A stretch of DNA of 64,000 nucleotides from Bifidobacterium sp. ESL0728 (GCF_029392015.1 NZ_CP113925.1:2294001-2358000); one strand, 5' to 3'; shown: positions 46,873 through 56,754, counted from the stretch's first letter. Program-made: numbers and translations. Notes: generated by a model from the sequence alone, not told the origin.

Positions 46873-47910
46873 ATGCCGCAAACTAGCTTGAAAACGCTGA
46901 CTTTCGTGGTGCCGGCGTTCAATATGGACACCTACCTTGAACGTTGCGTTTCGTCGTTGACGGCCAATCGGGACAGCGATGACATCGAAGTGCTGATCGT
47001 CGACGACGGTTCCTCCGACGGCACCCCGGAACTTGCGGATCGTCTTGCGGCCGACAAACCCGGCATCATTCACGTCATTCACCAGAAAAACAAAGGTCAC
47101 GGTGGCGCGGTCAACACCGGCATCGCCAATGCGGAGGGCATGTATTTGAAGGTCGTCGACGCCGATGACTGGGTGGGCGCAGAATCGCTCAATGCACTGA
47201 TGAATGTAATGCGCCGACAGCGCAGCGCCAGCGAGCCGATCGACATGTTCGTAACCGATTACGTCTACGACAAGGTTGGTAAAAAACGCAAGCACGTCGT
47301 CAAATTCGACAACGTAATGGACACGGACAAACGTTTGGGTTGGAACGATCTGCGGCACTTCGGCATCGCACAATATATGATCATGCACGCGCTCATTTTC
47401 CGCACGGAAGTGCTGCGCGCGGCCCAGACCCAGCTGCCCGAGCACACCTTCTACGTCGATTTCATCTACGCCTACCAGCCGTTCCCGTGGGTCAAATCGC
47501 TGATGTATATCAGCACCCCGTTCTACCACTACTTCATCGGCCGCGACGGCCAGAGCGTGCAGACCGACGTGATGATCCGGCGCGTGGACCAGCTCGTGCG
47601 CGTCAACCGCACGATGGTCGCCGCCACCCCTGAACGCAAGAACGTCTCGCCCGGCCTCTACCGCTATATGATCCATTTCCTTTCCATCGAGAGCGTAGTG
47701 GCGAGCGTTTTCCTCATCCTTTCGCGCAAGTCTGCGAACTATCAGATCAAGCAGGAACTCTGGGAAAACCAGCGGGCCGTTTCGCCGAGGATCGCCCGCG
47801 ACGTGCGCCGTCAACTGCCTTCCCGTGCCATCAATCTGCCTGGTTCCGTCGGCCGCTGGATTATCCGCATGGGTTATTACGTAGCCGAAAATATTATCGG
47901 ATTCAATTAA
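46873..47910 (+). CDS. GT2 glycosyltransferase
   Basis: 345 residues, GAGGGAAC before ATG. GT-A fold: LTFVVPAFNMDTYLERCVSS, VLIVDDGSSDGTPELADRLA, NKGHGGAVNTGIANAEGMYL, and KVVDADDWVGAESL with the DxD metal motif. The remaining part (YDKVGKKRKHVVKFDNVMDT and on) is of the type in wall-glycan or teichoic acid GT2 enzymes. No membrane helix. It is a single gene, separate from the main polysaccharide region; its acceptor is unknown. Confidence 0.85.
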   Translation: MPQTSLKTLTFVVPAFNMDTYLERCVSSLTANRDSDDIEVLIVDDGSSDGTPELADRLAADKPGIIHVIHQKNKGHGGAVNTGIANAEGMYLKVVDADDWVGAESLNALMNVMRRQRSASEPIDMFVTDYVYDKVGKKRKHVVKFDNVMDTDKRLGWNDLRHFGIAQYMIMHALIFRTEVLRAAQTQLPEHTFYVDFIYAYQPFPWVKSLMYISTPFYHYFIGRDGQSVQTDVMIRRVDQLVRVNRTMVAATPERKNVSPGLYRYMIHFLSIESVVASVFLILSRKSANYQIKQELWENQRAVSPRIARDVRRQLPSRAINLPGSVGRWIIRMGYYVAENIIGFN

Positions 47911-48004
47911 ATCCCCAAGCAATCCAACTTGCCACGGGAAGTTCACGATGCCGCCATCGCACGCCTTGCCTTCCCGAGCATATCAACGCACGGAAACGGA
48001 CTTT

Positions 48005-48110
48005 TACCGTCGCCAAAGTGCATTTTTCTGACGTCACCGTCAAAAAAGAGACCCCTACCAACGCCAAAATGCACTTTCCCGACACCACCGTCAAAAAAGT
48101 GACTTTTAGC
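48005..48110. repeat. Copy of the dispersed intergenic repeat
   Basis: Two adjoining units, each CAAAGTGCATTTTTCTGACG then CACCGTCAAAAAAGAGAC (second unit with small changes). TTTTTCTGACG and CGTCAAAAAAG pair. Closest to 56755-56830. No gene in 47911-48340. Confidence 0.7.
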
Positions 48111-48340
48111 TGCGGCTGCGCACCGTTTACCGGCAGCAACGATAATCGCGCCGGGAACCATCCCTGAAACGCATTCAGATACCGCTTACCGACAGTATCG
48201 CCAGAGACTGTAAAAACGAAACATCATACGGCCTTTCGCTATTCCCCGACATCCATCATTCGATTTTCGTAGTACATACTTTACACTAAAATTTGCATAG
48301 ACATCAATATGAAAATTGATGGAGGGAAGCGATATTTTTG

Positions 48341-51300
48341 ATGACTTCGAATAATAAAAAGATGGCTTCATTACTCGCTGGAATCATCGCGCTGGCTATG
48401 TTGGCGGCGCCCGCTGCGAACGCCGATGAAGTTGCGGCGCAGCAAAACAATTCCGCAAGCAGCAGTTCCGTTTCGACGTCGGCTCAGACGAACCCCGGCA
48501 GCGAGGGAAGCAAGGCTTCGAGGGCCGATACGGCGAAGCCGAATGACGCCAGCGACGGCAACGATCTGAAAGTCCACGAGAGTACTCAAAGCCAGGGCCC
48601 ACGATCCAGCGCACCGGCACAGCAATCCGCCGGCACATCCATCAACCCTGCCACCGCGAGCATCCCCGCCAACCATCCATCCGACGGCATCGCCCCGCAA
48701 AGCAGCGCACCGGCACTGACACCGAAATCCCCCCCCCAGCTGACCAGAGACGATGTCGTCAAAGACCGGCCTGAGGCGGCTGGAGACGCAACGATAAGCA
48801 GCTTCACGTTGGACGAGTTGAAGGATGGCGGGTTCATAAAAGCCCTGGATTCCGACGATGCAACCGGCCATGATTCCTCAGCTACGAACCACAAGGTGCG
48901 CAGCCACGATGAAGTCTTTTACAACTTCGGCTATTCCACCCAAGCAAGTCAGCCAGCGACCTACTACCGCCACGCGCGAGTGGGCTTCCGCATGACCATG
49001 CCAAAGGATGTGGACGTGGACGCGGACCCCACACGCACCAACTGGATGGACAAAGACGAGGGATTCACCCCCACCGACACGGTCTCCGGCAATGTCAGAA
49101 CATGGACTGCCTATAGAACGCTGACTCCGACGGAATCCTTGCAGACCGTGGTGCCGGGGACGTCCAGCCTTTACGTGTATCTGAAGCTGGACAGTGACGC
49201 CGCAAACAAGAACGGTTTTGCGTTCCATCCCAAGGCAAGCATCTGGGTGGAGCCTTCCGGACCGGATTCCGCGGCACCGGCAGTAAAAAGCATCACGAAT
49301 ATTCCCGACGTCACCGTAACAGCCGCTCCAACTGTGAAGGCAGACGTGAAGAAAACCCAAGTCGGCAGTAACGTTTCGAGCCGTTTCGAACAAGACGCCA
49401 TCACGCTTTCCGTCGGAGCGGAAGGCGGAGTGGGCAGCGAGCCCCTGGCCAGTCCGATGTCATTCGACCTCGACCTGCATGCCTCGCTCACTGCTGAGGC
49501 TCCCACAAGGGAGAACCCACTCAATCTTTATCATTTGTTAACCACCCCCATTCCCGCAAGAGGCGGCCCAACGGTGACAGAAACCCAAGACGGCGCACAC
49601 GACACAGTCCACATCGCCAATTACACGCCCGGCCAGCAAATCGTCATCACCGTCCGATCCGACATTCCGCCTTCTGCGTACGACACAGTCAACAACACTT
49701 GGCACATCAAGGGCAACATCACCAACATCGTCGCTCGGGGTATTGATGGCACCGTGGCTACGCCGACCAGCCTTCCCCAAATCAACGACAAAGACGGCTT
49801 CGCCAAGGACATCACCTTTGGGGAAAATTTCTGCTATCCGGTCGACAAGGACCTGGCCATCGGTGAAACGGTGAAGGAACCCATGCGCACCGACGGATAC
49901 GACTTGTTCGTCGAGCAATATGGAGGGGCCTCCTACCCGGCATATCTGGCGACATTCATCCGTTTCGACGGTGGCATCATGAAGGCTGCCCCCGACCACA
50001 CCGACACCGACCACGCAAACACTCAGATGTTCTGGGCCGTGAAACCCGACGGGCAGGATTGGACCGACACGGCCGAACGCGCCAATGCTGATATCTCAAA
50101 CGTCGTTCTATACAAGACGGAGGCGGAAGCGGCTTCGCACGGCGTCATCGTCGGCGCAGTCAGCGTCCGCAACGGCAACGGCCAAGCTATGAACATGCCA
50201 CACATGGACCTGTCTCTGACCACAAAGGCAACCCCCGGCACCGAATACACCTTCGATTCGACGGCCTACGCCTGGACGCAAAAAGACGTGGTCAACAATC
50301 ATTTCAGCAGCCCACCGGCGCTCGGTAATAGCTGGTCAGCATGGTTCCAAGACACCGATTTCAGAACTATCATCGCGTTCACCGCTGTGCCCAATCACGC
50401 CCACACAACGGGATGCCATCCGCACCTCAAAGCCATGGCCGGCACCATCACCACAACGGTGAAGGCAGATCATGAGAAGATCGATACCGACAACAACGAC
50501 CGAACCGTCACCTATCTGCTTGCTACCACTCCCAAGTCCGACAAGCTTCCCAACGCGCAGCTCAACGCCGACATCATCGCGACTCTTTCGGGAATTACCC
50601 AAACGTATTACGTTCCGGGTTCCGCGACCCTACTCAGCAACTCTCAGGACTGGACCCAGGGCACAGATTGGCAAACCGCAACAGGCACAGCGCTGACGCC
50701 ATCCGTCGACGAGGCGAACCACAGTTACGCGTGGCACAACATGGCGATGAAGACCGGCAAAACCGTATTCATCCGATTCGCGGTCAAGATGGGCGATGAA
50801 ATCGACCCCAACCTCGATGTACACGCCAGCGACTCCATATCGTTGAACGCCGATACCTCAGAAGTAACCGGTTGGGTTCACACCAAGGGAGCAGCCAACA
50901 TCGGCGTCACCAAGCTTTACCAGTCCACCATCGGCCTGCGAGCGCACGGCGTCTTCGATCACGGCAACAACGTTCCGATTCAGCTCATGTACGGCAACTT
51001 CACCGGAACGGCCAATACCACGACCGGCATCATGACGATCCCGGCGAATCTTGTTTCCGATATCGTTTCCCTCAGCTTGAATGCGGGCAGTGCTGGCACA
51101 CCAGTCGTACGTTACAGCACCGATCCCCAATACGCCGACAAGACATCCGACAAAATCTCAATGACCGAAGTGGATTCGTGGACTCAGCTCACCGTTGACG
51201 GCAACGGCAACATCGCGTTGCCGAGAGCGGTGTTCGCTCCGACGGCAATCGCCTTCATCAGCAGCAGCATGCCCTCGAACAGCTTCGTGAAACTCAATCT

Positions 51301-52465
51301 GACACTGAAAAGCGCCGCGACGGCAAGCGCCTCATCCACCATTCACTGGGGCGATAGGAACAACAACGTCGTGGCCCCGCTGCTTTTCGTCAACAGAGTC
51401 GTCTCCGGCAGCGTCTGGTACGACCGAAACCACAACGGCGTCCATGATTCCTCAGAACGCGGAGCCAAGGGCGTGAAGGTCTGGGTCGAGGACTCAGGCG
51501 GGGCAAAACTCGCCAGCACCGTCGACGGAACCACAACCGCCACGACGGATGCCAACGGCTCGTGGTCGCTGAACAACCTGCCCAGCGACAGCAACGTCCA
51601 CGTGGTCATCCAGACCTCGAACACCCAGGAGCCCAAGGCGGGCGGGCTCGCGGAGACCGTTGCGGGGACCGACTTCGACCCCACGCTTGGCGAGTTCAAC
51701 GCCGCAGGCGACTACATCGGCACCACGTTCGATCTGCCCGCGAGCGCCTTACTCACCGACCCGTTGTGGACGTTGACAAGGAACCTCGGCATCCATCGCA
51801 AGAGCACGACGGGCTCTCCCATGCCCAGCCGGCCTGTCGATTCCTCGCATATCGGCACACCCACCTACAGGACCGTCCATATCATCTTCGACTCGAAGGG
51901 CGGCAGCAAGGTGCCGGCGCAAACCCGCACATGGCAGCCGGGCAAGCCCGCAAAGGCCACACAACCCGAGAACCCGACCCGGGAAGGGTATACGTTCCAG
52001 GAATGGGACCTCGACGGGCAGAAGTATGCGTTCGACTCCCCGGTGCTTCACGACATCACGCTGACCGCGGTATGGACGAAGAACCCGGCAGGAACCGGCG
52101 AATCTTCGCAGATTCCCGGCGGTCCCTCAGGCGGTTCTTCAAACAACCCTGCAAACGGTTCTTCAAACAACCCCTCGAACAGCCCTTCATCCGCTCCCGG
52201 TCTTTCGACTCCGGGTCAGAACCATACCGGCTCGTCGCCGGCCGAAGGCGCTCCAAACACAGCTGCGGCTGCGGGCTCCGCATCGACCGTGCAGAACGCG
52301 GGCAAACCCAGCTCCCAACAGGCCGCTACGACGAATCACGGAAATCATACAAACGCCGACTCCAAGCTCGCCGCAACGGGTTCAACCATTTTGCCGATGG
52401 CCATACTGGCCGTCGCGCTTTCGCTCGCGGCGCTTTGCCTCTTGCCGGCACGCAAGCGCGACTGA
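48341..52465 (+). CDS. Giant cell-wall-anchored protein with SdrD-B-like and InlB-type domains
   Basis: About 1374 residues; GGAGGG lies 15 nt before ATG 48341, TTG 48338 is an alternative. Signal peptide (LLAGIIALAMLAAPAANA). A Ser/Ala/Pro-rich stretch follows to residue ~150, holding a C9 tract (48729-48737). A long beta-rich region with Thr/Asp-rich adhesin-like sequence follows. Residues about 1018-1135 are an SdrD B-like domain (SGSVWYDRNHNGVHDSSERG); about 1176-1245 an InlB-type repeat (FDSKGGSKVP, GYTFQEWDLDGQKYAF). Pro/Ser/Asn-rich wall spacer, then LAATG, hydrophobic stretch and RKRD: a sortase signal of LAxTG type. Confidence 0.85.
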   Translation: MTSNNKKMASLLAGIIALAMLAAPAANADEVAAQQNNSASSSSVSTSAQTNPGSEGSKASRADTAKPNDASDGNDLKVHESTQSQGPRSSAPAQQSAGTSINPATASIPANHPSDGIAPQSSAPALTPKSPPQLTRDDVVKDRPEAAGDATISSFTLDELKDGGFIKALDSDDATGHDSSATNHKVRSHDEVFYNFGYSTQASQPATYYRHARVGFRMTMPKDVDVDADPTRTNWMDKDEGFTPTDTVSGNVRTWTAYRTLTPTESLQTVVPGTSSLYVYLKLDSDAANKNGFAFHPKASIWVEPSGPDSAAPAVKSITNIPDVTVTAAPTVKADVKKTQVGSNVSSRFEQDAITLSVGAEGGVGSEPLASPMSFDLDLHASLTAEAPTRENPLNLYHLLTTPIPARGGPTVTETQDGAHDTVHIANYTPGQQIVITVRSDIPPSAYDTVNNTWHIKGNITNIVARGIDGTVATPTSLPQINDKDGFAKDITFGENFCYPVDKDLAIGETVKEPMRTDGYDLFVEQYGGASYPAYLATFIRFDGGIMKAAPDHTDTDHANTQMFWAVKPDGQDWTDTAERANADISNVVLYKTEAEAASHGVIVGAVSVRNGNGQAMNMPHMDLSLTTKATPGTEYTFDSTAYAWTQKDVVNNHFSSPPALGNSWSAWFQDTDFRTIIAFTAVPNHAHTTGCHPHLKAMAGTITTTVKADHEKIDTDNNDRTVTYLLATTPKSDKLPNAQLNADIIATLSGITQTYYVPGSATLLSNSQDWTQGTDWQTATGTALTPSVDEANHSYAWHNMAMKTGKTVFIRFAVKMGDEIDPNLDVHASDSISLNADTSEVTGWVHTKGAANIGVTKLYQSTIGLRAHGVFDHGNNVPIQLMYGNFTGTANTTTGIMTIPANLVSDIVSLSLNAGSAGTPVVRYSTDPQYADKTSDKISMTEVDSWTQLTVDGNGNIALPRAVFAPTAIAFISSSMPSNSFVKLNLTLKSAATASASSTIHWGDRNNNVVAPLLFVNRVVSGSVWYDRNHNGVHDSSERGAKGVKVWVEDSGGAKLASTVDGTTTATTDANGSWSLNNLPSDSNVHVVIQTSNTQEPKAGGLAETVAGTDFDPTLGEFNAAGDYIGTTFDLPASALLTDPLWTLTRNLGIHRKSTTGSPMPSRPVDSSHIGTPTYRTVHIIFDSKGGSKVPAQTRTWQPGKPAKATQPENPTREGYTFQEWDLDGQKYAFDSPVLHDITLTAVWTKNPAGTGESSQIPGGPSGGSSNNPANGSSNNPSNSPSSAPGLSTPGQNHTGSSPAEGAPNTAAAAGSASTVQNAGKPSSQQAATTNHGNHTNADSKLAATGSTILPMAILAVALSLAALCLLPARKRD

Positions 52466-52504
52466 TACCAACCGGTAACGTCAATCCCGCTACCGGTTGG
52501 TATC
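52464..52504 (+). terminator. First of two tandem terminators after the giant wall protein
   Basis: GATACCAACCGGTA and TACCGGTTGGTATC form a perfect 14-bp stem. Confidence 0.8.
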
Positions 52505-52528
52505 AACGCTGCCAGCAAGACAGTGCAT

Positions 52529-52570
52529 AAACGCATGTTCCCCGGCCATCTGGTCTGGGAACATGCGTTT
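52529..52570 (+). terminator. Second tandem hairpin
   Basis: AAACGCATGTTCCC (52529-52542) pairs with GGGAACATGCGTTT (52557-52570). Confidence 0.7.
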
Positions 52571-52710
52571 CGGGGTAATTGCCAAACGCGGGTTATAGGC
52601 CAAAGTACGGATTCGAGTATTCAAGACAAAAAGATTATCAAACCAATAGTTCGGCCTGTTTGCTCGGGCTTGCCCCACCTTTTCAGAAAGGCGCGAAAGC
52701 AGAATTTGCC

Positions 52711-52772
52711 TTGAAAGGTTTACGCGCGTAGAATAGCCAATTGCAAACATTCATATCAACTCAGATATGAAT
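52711..52772 (+). promoter_or_regulatory. Promoter/operator region of the MHS transporter operon
   Basis: TTGAAA (52711) as -35; a CG-centred palindrome TACGCGCGTA (52721-52730) lies in the spacer, as LacI-type operators often do; TAGAAT or TAGCCA are weak -10 candidates. ATTCATAT (52749-52756) and ATATGAAT (52765-52772) form a perfect inverted repeat in the leader. Confidence 0.4.
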
Positions 52773-52821
52773 TTTACGATGGCCAAGGCAGGCCATCAGG
52801 CTTCAAAGCCAAGGAGAGAAA

Positions 52822-54201
52822 ATGAGCAATGAACAACACGGGGCTCAGCCAAACGAGGCCTCGCCGCAAGTCAGCGATCTGAACTTCCGCACCAAAGAAG
52901 GCCGCAAAAGCTTCTGGACCAACATCGTCTCGGTATGGCTCGGAACGACCATGGAATACGTCGATTTCGCCCTCTACGGCCTCGCTTCCGGCCTGGTCTT
53001 CGGCGAACTGTTCTTCCCGAAGCAGACGCCGGTCATCGCGTTGCTTTCCTCGTTCGCGGCCTATGCCGTGGGCTTCATCGCCCGCCCGATTGGCGCCTTT
53101 GTACTCGGTCGCGTCGGCGACAAGCGCGGGCGTAAATTCGTCATGGTCTTCACCGTGATGCTGATGGGCATCGCCACCACGGCCCTCGGCCTGCTGCCCA
53201 CCTACTCGCAAATCGGCATCTGGGCGCCAATCCTTCTTGTGCTTTGCCGCATCCTGCAAGGCTTCGGCGCAGGCGCGGAACTTTCCGGCGGCGCTGTGAT
53301 GCTGGCGGAATATGCACCGGTCAAACACCGCGGACTCGTCTCCTCGCTGATCGGCGTAGGCTCGAGCACCGGCACGCTGCTGGCTTCCGTGGTCTGGCTG
53401 TTGGTACTCATGCTGCCTCACGACAAGCTCATCGCCTGGGGCTGGCGTATCCCCTTCATCCTCTCCGTGCTCATCGCGCTGTTCGCCGTCTATCTGCGTC
53501 AGGCCATGCAGGAGACCCCAGCCTTCCGCTCGTATCAGGAAAAGCGCAAGCAGGAAGAGGCCATCCTCGCCAAGTCTGGCAAGAAGCCGGAAGAACGCAA
53601 GGGCGGCTGGAAGGCGTTCTTCGTCATGCTCGGCCTGCGTATCGGCGAGAACGGCCCGTCCTATATCGCGCAGAGCTTCCTTGTCGGCTATGTCGTGACG
53701 CTGGGCGTCTCCAAATCCGTGCCGACCACAGCCGTGATGATCGCCTCAATCCTGGGCTTCGCCGTCATCCCGTTCTCCGGCTGGCTTTCCGATAAATTCG
53801 GCCGCCGCATCACCTACCGCGCGTTCTGCGCCTTGCTCGCCATCTACGCCTTCCCGGCGTTCTGGGCATTGCAGAGCAAGAACACCCTGGTGGTCAGCAT
53901 CGTCATCATCGTCGGCATGTGCCTCGGTTCGCTGGGCATCTTCGGCGTGCAGGCCGCATACGGCGTGGAGCTTTTCGGCATCCAGCACCGTTATTCGATG
54001 ATGGCCATCGCCAAGGAACTCGGCTCGATTCTTTCCGGCGGCACGGCCCCCATGATCGCTTCCGCGCTGCTCGCGGCAACGAAATCCTGGGTTCCGCTGG
54101 CAGTATACTTCTGCGTTATGGCGCTTATCGGTTTCTTCACCACTTTCGTCGCCCCGGAGACACGTGGCCGCGATCTGACACTAATCGAAGACGCCATCTG
54201 A
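52822..54201 (+). CDS. MHS-type MFS transporter
   Basis: 459 residues with AAGGAGAGAAA before ATG. Twelve membrane segments. Metabolite:H+ symporter family marks: IVSVWLGTTMEYVDFALYGL, GFIARPIGAFVLGRVGDKRG, LQGFGAGAELSGGAVMLAEY, and GWRIPFILSVLIALFAVYLR. Relatives carry proline/betaine, citrate, shikimate and similar. A regulator and a nucleoside hydrolase follow within 110 bp, so the cargo may be a nucleoside or related compound (inference). Confidence 0.88.
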   Translation: MSNEQHGAQPNEASPQVSDLNFRTKEGRKSFWTNIVSVWLGTTMEYVDFALYGLASGLVFGELFFPKQTPVIALLSSFAAYAVGFIARPIGAFVLGRVGDKRGRKFVMVFTVMLMGIATTALGLLPTYSQIGIWAPILLVLCRILQGFGAGAELSGGAVMLAEYAPVKHRGLVSSLIGVGSSTGTLLASVVWLLVLMLPHDKLIAWGWRIPFILSVLIALFAVYLRQAMQETPAFRSYQEKRKQEEAILAKSGKKPEERKGGWKAFFVMLGLRIGENGPSYIAQSFLVGYVVTLGVSKSVPTTAVMIASILGFAVIPFSGWLSDKFGRRITYRAFCALLAIYAFPAFWALQSKNTLVVSIVIIVGMCLGSLGIFGVQAAYGVELFGIQHRYSMMAIAKELGSILSGGTAPMIASALLAATKSWVPLAVYFCVMALIGFFTTFVAPETRGRDLTLIEDAI

Positions 54202-54235
54202 TGCTGAACCTTATATGAAGTAAAAGAGCGATTGT

Positions 54236-55270
54236 ATGACAAGACAGGGCAGGCGTCCGACCCGCGATGACGTGGCCAGGAAAGCCGGCACATCTACGGC
54301 CGTTGTCAGCTATGTCATCAACAACGGCCCCCGCCCTGTCTCAAAAGCCACGCGAGAGAAGGTGCTGCGGGCGATTCGGGAAACCGGCTATCGCCCCAAC
54401 ACCGTCGCGCAATCATTGGCAAGCGGCGACAGCGACATGTTCGCTTTGCTCGTTCCCGATATGACCAATCCTTTTTTGGCGCAATTTGCCAGAGCGCTCG
54501 GCCACGAATGCCTGCTTAACGGCAAGACTTTGCTATTGGGGGACGCGGAAGACAACGCACAGCATGAAGTGGAGCTGCTTGAGGCCTTCCAGCGTCAGCA
54601 AGTGGCCGGATTGGTCTGGTACGGGGTCGACCAGCCCTTGCCGCTCAAGGCAATACAGCATTTTCCAAGAACCGCTATATTGCTCAACCAGCCGGAAACC
54701 GCAGACCCGGCTCCCACGCAAGACGGACCGAGAATCCGGGTCACCATCGACGAATACCAGCAGGCCTATATGGCCACTGAACATCTCGCAGGCCATCACC
54801 GGCACAATATCGCCATCGTGACAGGCCCCACCACCCGTCTCAATTCACGCGAGCGCCTGCGTGGCTGGAAAGACGCGCTGAGCAAGGCAGACCTTGAGCC
54901 GGGGCAGGAAATCGTGACGCCATATTCGCGCGAAGGCGGGTTCAAGGCGGCGTCCCTGCTGGACGACGACATGGATGCCGTGTTCACTACAAACGCATTA
55001 CAGGCAATCGGACTTCTTGCCGGCCTCACCGAGCTGGGGCGAACGGTGCCGGACGACATCGCCGTGGCCACCATGAACGCCACCGATGAGGCACGATACC
55101 TTGTCCCCTCGCTGACTTCGGTCCAGCTCCCCTCCACTATGTTGGCGATGAAGATCATCCAGGAGCTGCTCGGCCAAAAAACCAGCGCCGGCAACACCAT
55201 CCCGGTCACTCCTCTGCTGGTACGACGCCATAGCTGCGGCTGCGAACAGCCCGGCCCCGTCAATCATTAA
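54236..55270 (+). CDS. LacI-family regulator (nucleoside operon)
   Basis: 344 residues, 34 bp after the transporter. N-terminal helix-turn-helix PTRDDVARKAGTSTAVVSYV with hinge GYRPNTVAQSLASGDSDMFA, then a periplasmic-binding-like ligand domain (LLVPDMTNPFLAQFARALGH, VAVATMNATDEARYLVPSL-type end region). Probably the local regulator of its own operon. Central-CG palindrome TACGCGCGTA upstream of the transporter gene is the likely site. Confidence 0.9.
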   Translation: MTRQGRRPTRDDVARKAGTSTAVVSYVINNGPRPVSKATREKVLRAIRETGYRPNTVAQSLASGDSDMFALLVPDMTNPFLAQFARALGHECLLNGKTLLLGDAEDNAQHEVELLEAFQRQQVAGLVWYGVDQPLPLKAIQHFPRTAILLNQPETADPAPTQDGPRIRVTIDEYQQAYMATEHLAGHHRHNIAIVTGPTTRLNSRERLRGWKDALSKADLEPGQEIVTPYSREGGFKAASLLDDDMDAVFTTNALQAIGLLAGLTELGRTVPDDIAVATMNATDEARYLVPSLTSVQLPSTMLAMKIIQELLGQKTSAGNTIPVTPLLVRRHSCGCEQPGPVNH

Positions 55271-55308
55271 AATCGAAATTTATTAATCGAAATCTATTAG
55301 GAATGTAT

Positions 55309-56433
55309 ATGAACAAGCAACAAGCCATCATCATCGACTGCGATCCGGGCAACGGCGTACCGGGTGCGAACGTTGACGATGCGATTGCCATTGCGTTTGC
55401 GGCCAAATCCAAAAGCCTTGACTTGCACGCAATCTGGACAGTTTTCGGCAATATCCCCTCACCGATGGGCTACGCGAGCGCGAAAGCACTTTTGCAAAGC
55501 CTGCGGGAACCGGCAATCATCGTTCGTCAAGGCAGCGACGCGCCTCTCAACGGTGAACGGCAGCGCTGGATCGAAAACCGCGAGCACATGGCCAACGACC
55601 CCCACGCTCCCGCACAATGGCTGGAAACCGGGACGCCGGGCGCATCAGAAAAGACTACAGGCCAAGCTCCCGTTGCCGCCGCCGCTGGTGCTGCTGCTTC
55701 TGTTCCCGTTCCGGCTGCCGCCGCCGCTGGTGCTGCCGCTTCCGCTGCTACTTCCGTTCCTGCTCCCGCTGCCGCCACAACGCACGATTTGGCTGCTGAT
55801 ATTTTAAGCGCCCGGAAACCTATCAATCTCATTGCCATCGGCCCACTGACCAACGTGGCACGGGTGATCCGCGAAGAGCCGGAAGCGGCCTCGCAGATTG
55901 CGCATATCTACGCGATGGGGGGCGCACTGGGCTTCGATGACCTGGTCGACACGAATTTCGCGGTCGATCCGCAGGCCGCACGCATCGTTCTTGAAGCGGG
56001 GATTCCGTTGACGCTGGCGCCGTTGGACGTCACGCGCACCACGCACCTTTCTCAGGCGCGATTCGACGAGATCATGGCCGAAACCGACCCTCGGCAGGCT
56101 CCATGGAAATCCGACATCCGCAACTGGCTTGGGCCTTGGCTCGAATTCAGCGACGCCACCCGTCCGGTGAACGGCATGTGGATTCACGATCTTGTGGCCG
56201 TGGCCGCGCTTTCGAATCCCGAGATTGTCACCTCACAGCAGACGCAAGTGCGCATCGCCGGAAACGGGAAACTTTTGCTCGCCAAGAATGCGAAGGATTA
56301 CGCCGGCAAGCAGGACGACAGTGCCAATCTCTCCGCTCCCGTCACCATTGACCTGTGCGAGCGCGTCAACAACGATGCCCTCATCGACTTGTGGGCCCGC
56401 ACCGTTTTGCACGTCGAATCGTCAGGCCGCTGA
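55309..56433 (+). CDS. Inosine-uridine-type nucleoside hydrolase with Ala/Pro insertion
   Basis: 374 residues from ATG 55309 (AGGA 6 nt upstream). Ca-binding signature IIIDCDPGNGVPGANVDDAI: compared with the usual DxDPGxDDA a few residues separate the DPG from the DD. Later INLIAIGPLTNVARVI, the IAHIYAMGGALGF segment and PVNGMWIHDLVAVAAL with catalytic-region His. Enzyme splits nucleosides into base and ribose. Between residues about 105 and 160 a low-complexity Ala/Pro/Val stretch (imperfect DNA repeats) interrupts the domain, not common in the family (about 310 residues). Confidence 0.85.
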   Translation: MNKQQAIIIDCDPGNGVPGANVDDAIAIAFAAKSKSLDLHAIWTVFGNIPSPMGYASAKALLQSLREPAIIVRQGSDAPLNGERQRWIENREHMANDPHAPAQWLETGTPGASEKTTGQAPVAAAAGAAASVPVPAAAAAGAAASAATSVPAPAAATTHDLAADILSARKPINLIAIGPLTNVARVIREEPEAASQIAHIYAMGGALGFDDLVDTNFAVDPQAARIVLEAGIPLTLAPLDVTRTTHLSQARFDEIMAETDPRQAPWKSDIRNWLGPWLEFSDATRPVNGMWIHDLVAVAALSNPEIVTSQQTQVRIAGNGKLLLAKNAKDYAGKQDDSANLSAPVTIDLCERVNNDALIDLWARTVLHVESSGR

Positions 56434-56545
56434 TTTTTCAGATCATCGAGGGTTATGGGTCTGCATCTGCACCGGCAATCATCCGCTCGGCACAGCTACC
56501 AAGACAAAACGAAAAAGGCATCGCCGAACGACGATACCTTGCTCG

Positions 56546-56618
56546 TGCCCCCCGTGGGACTCGAACCCACAACCCACGACTTAAAAGGACGCTGCTCTAA
56601 CCATTGAGCCAGAGGGGC
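56546..56618 (-). tRNA. tRNA-Lys (anticodon UUU)
   Basis: 73 nt on the minus strand: acceptor GCCCCTC/GGGGGGC, D-arm GCTC/GAGC, anticodon loop CTTTTAA giving UUU, T-arm GTGGG/CCCAC. The anticodon stem GCGTC/GTCGT contains a U-U mismatch and a G-U pair. CCA is not encoded. Confidence 0.9.
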
Positions 56619-56754
56619 AACAAAACTTCATTATACAGTTACTTCTCGATTTGCGTATCAGGTTTTGCGTGTCGCCGATACAGCTTCGCATTCAGCACAA
56701 AGCACTTTCTATCCGTTCCGCCTGGTTCTAGTGTCGGAAAGGCACTCTTAGAAA

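Noticed and set aside
47943-48161. Minus-strand frames with FFDGxVxKVHFG units
   Set aside because: The same peptide pattern appears at each copy of the dispersed repeat in broken frames, so it is a by-product of the DNA repeat.
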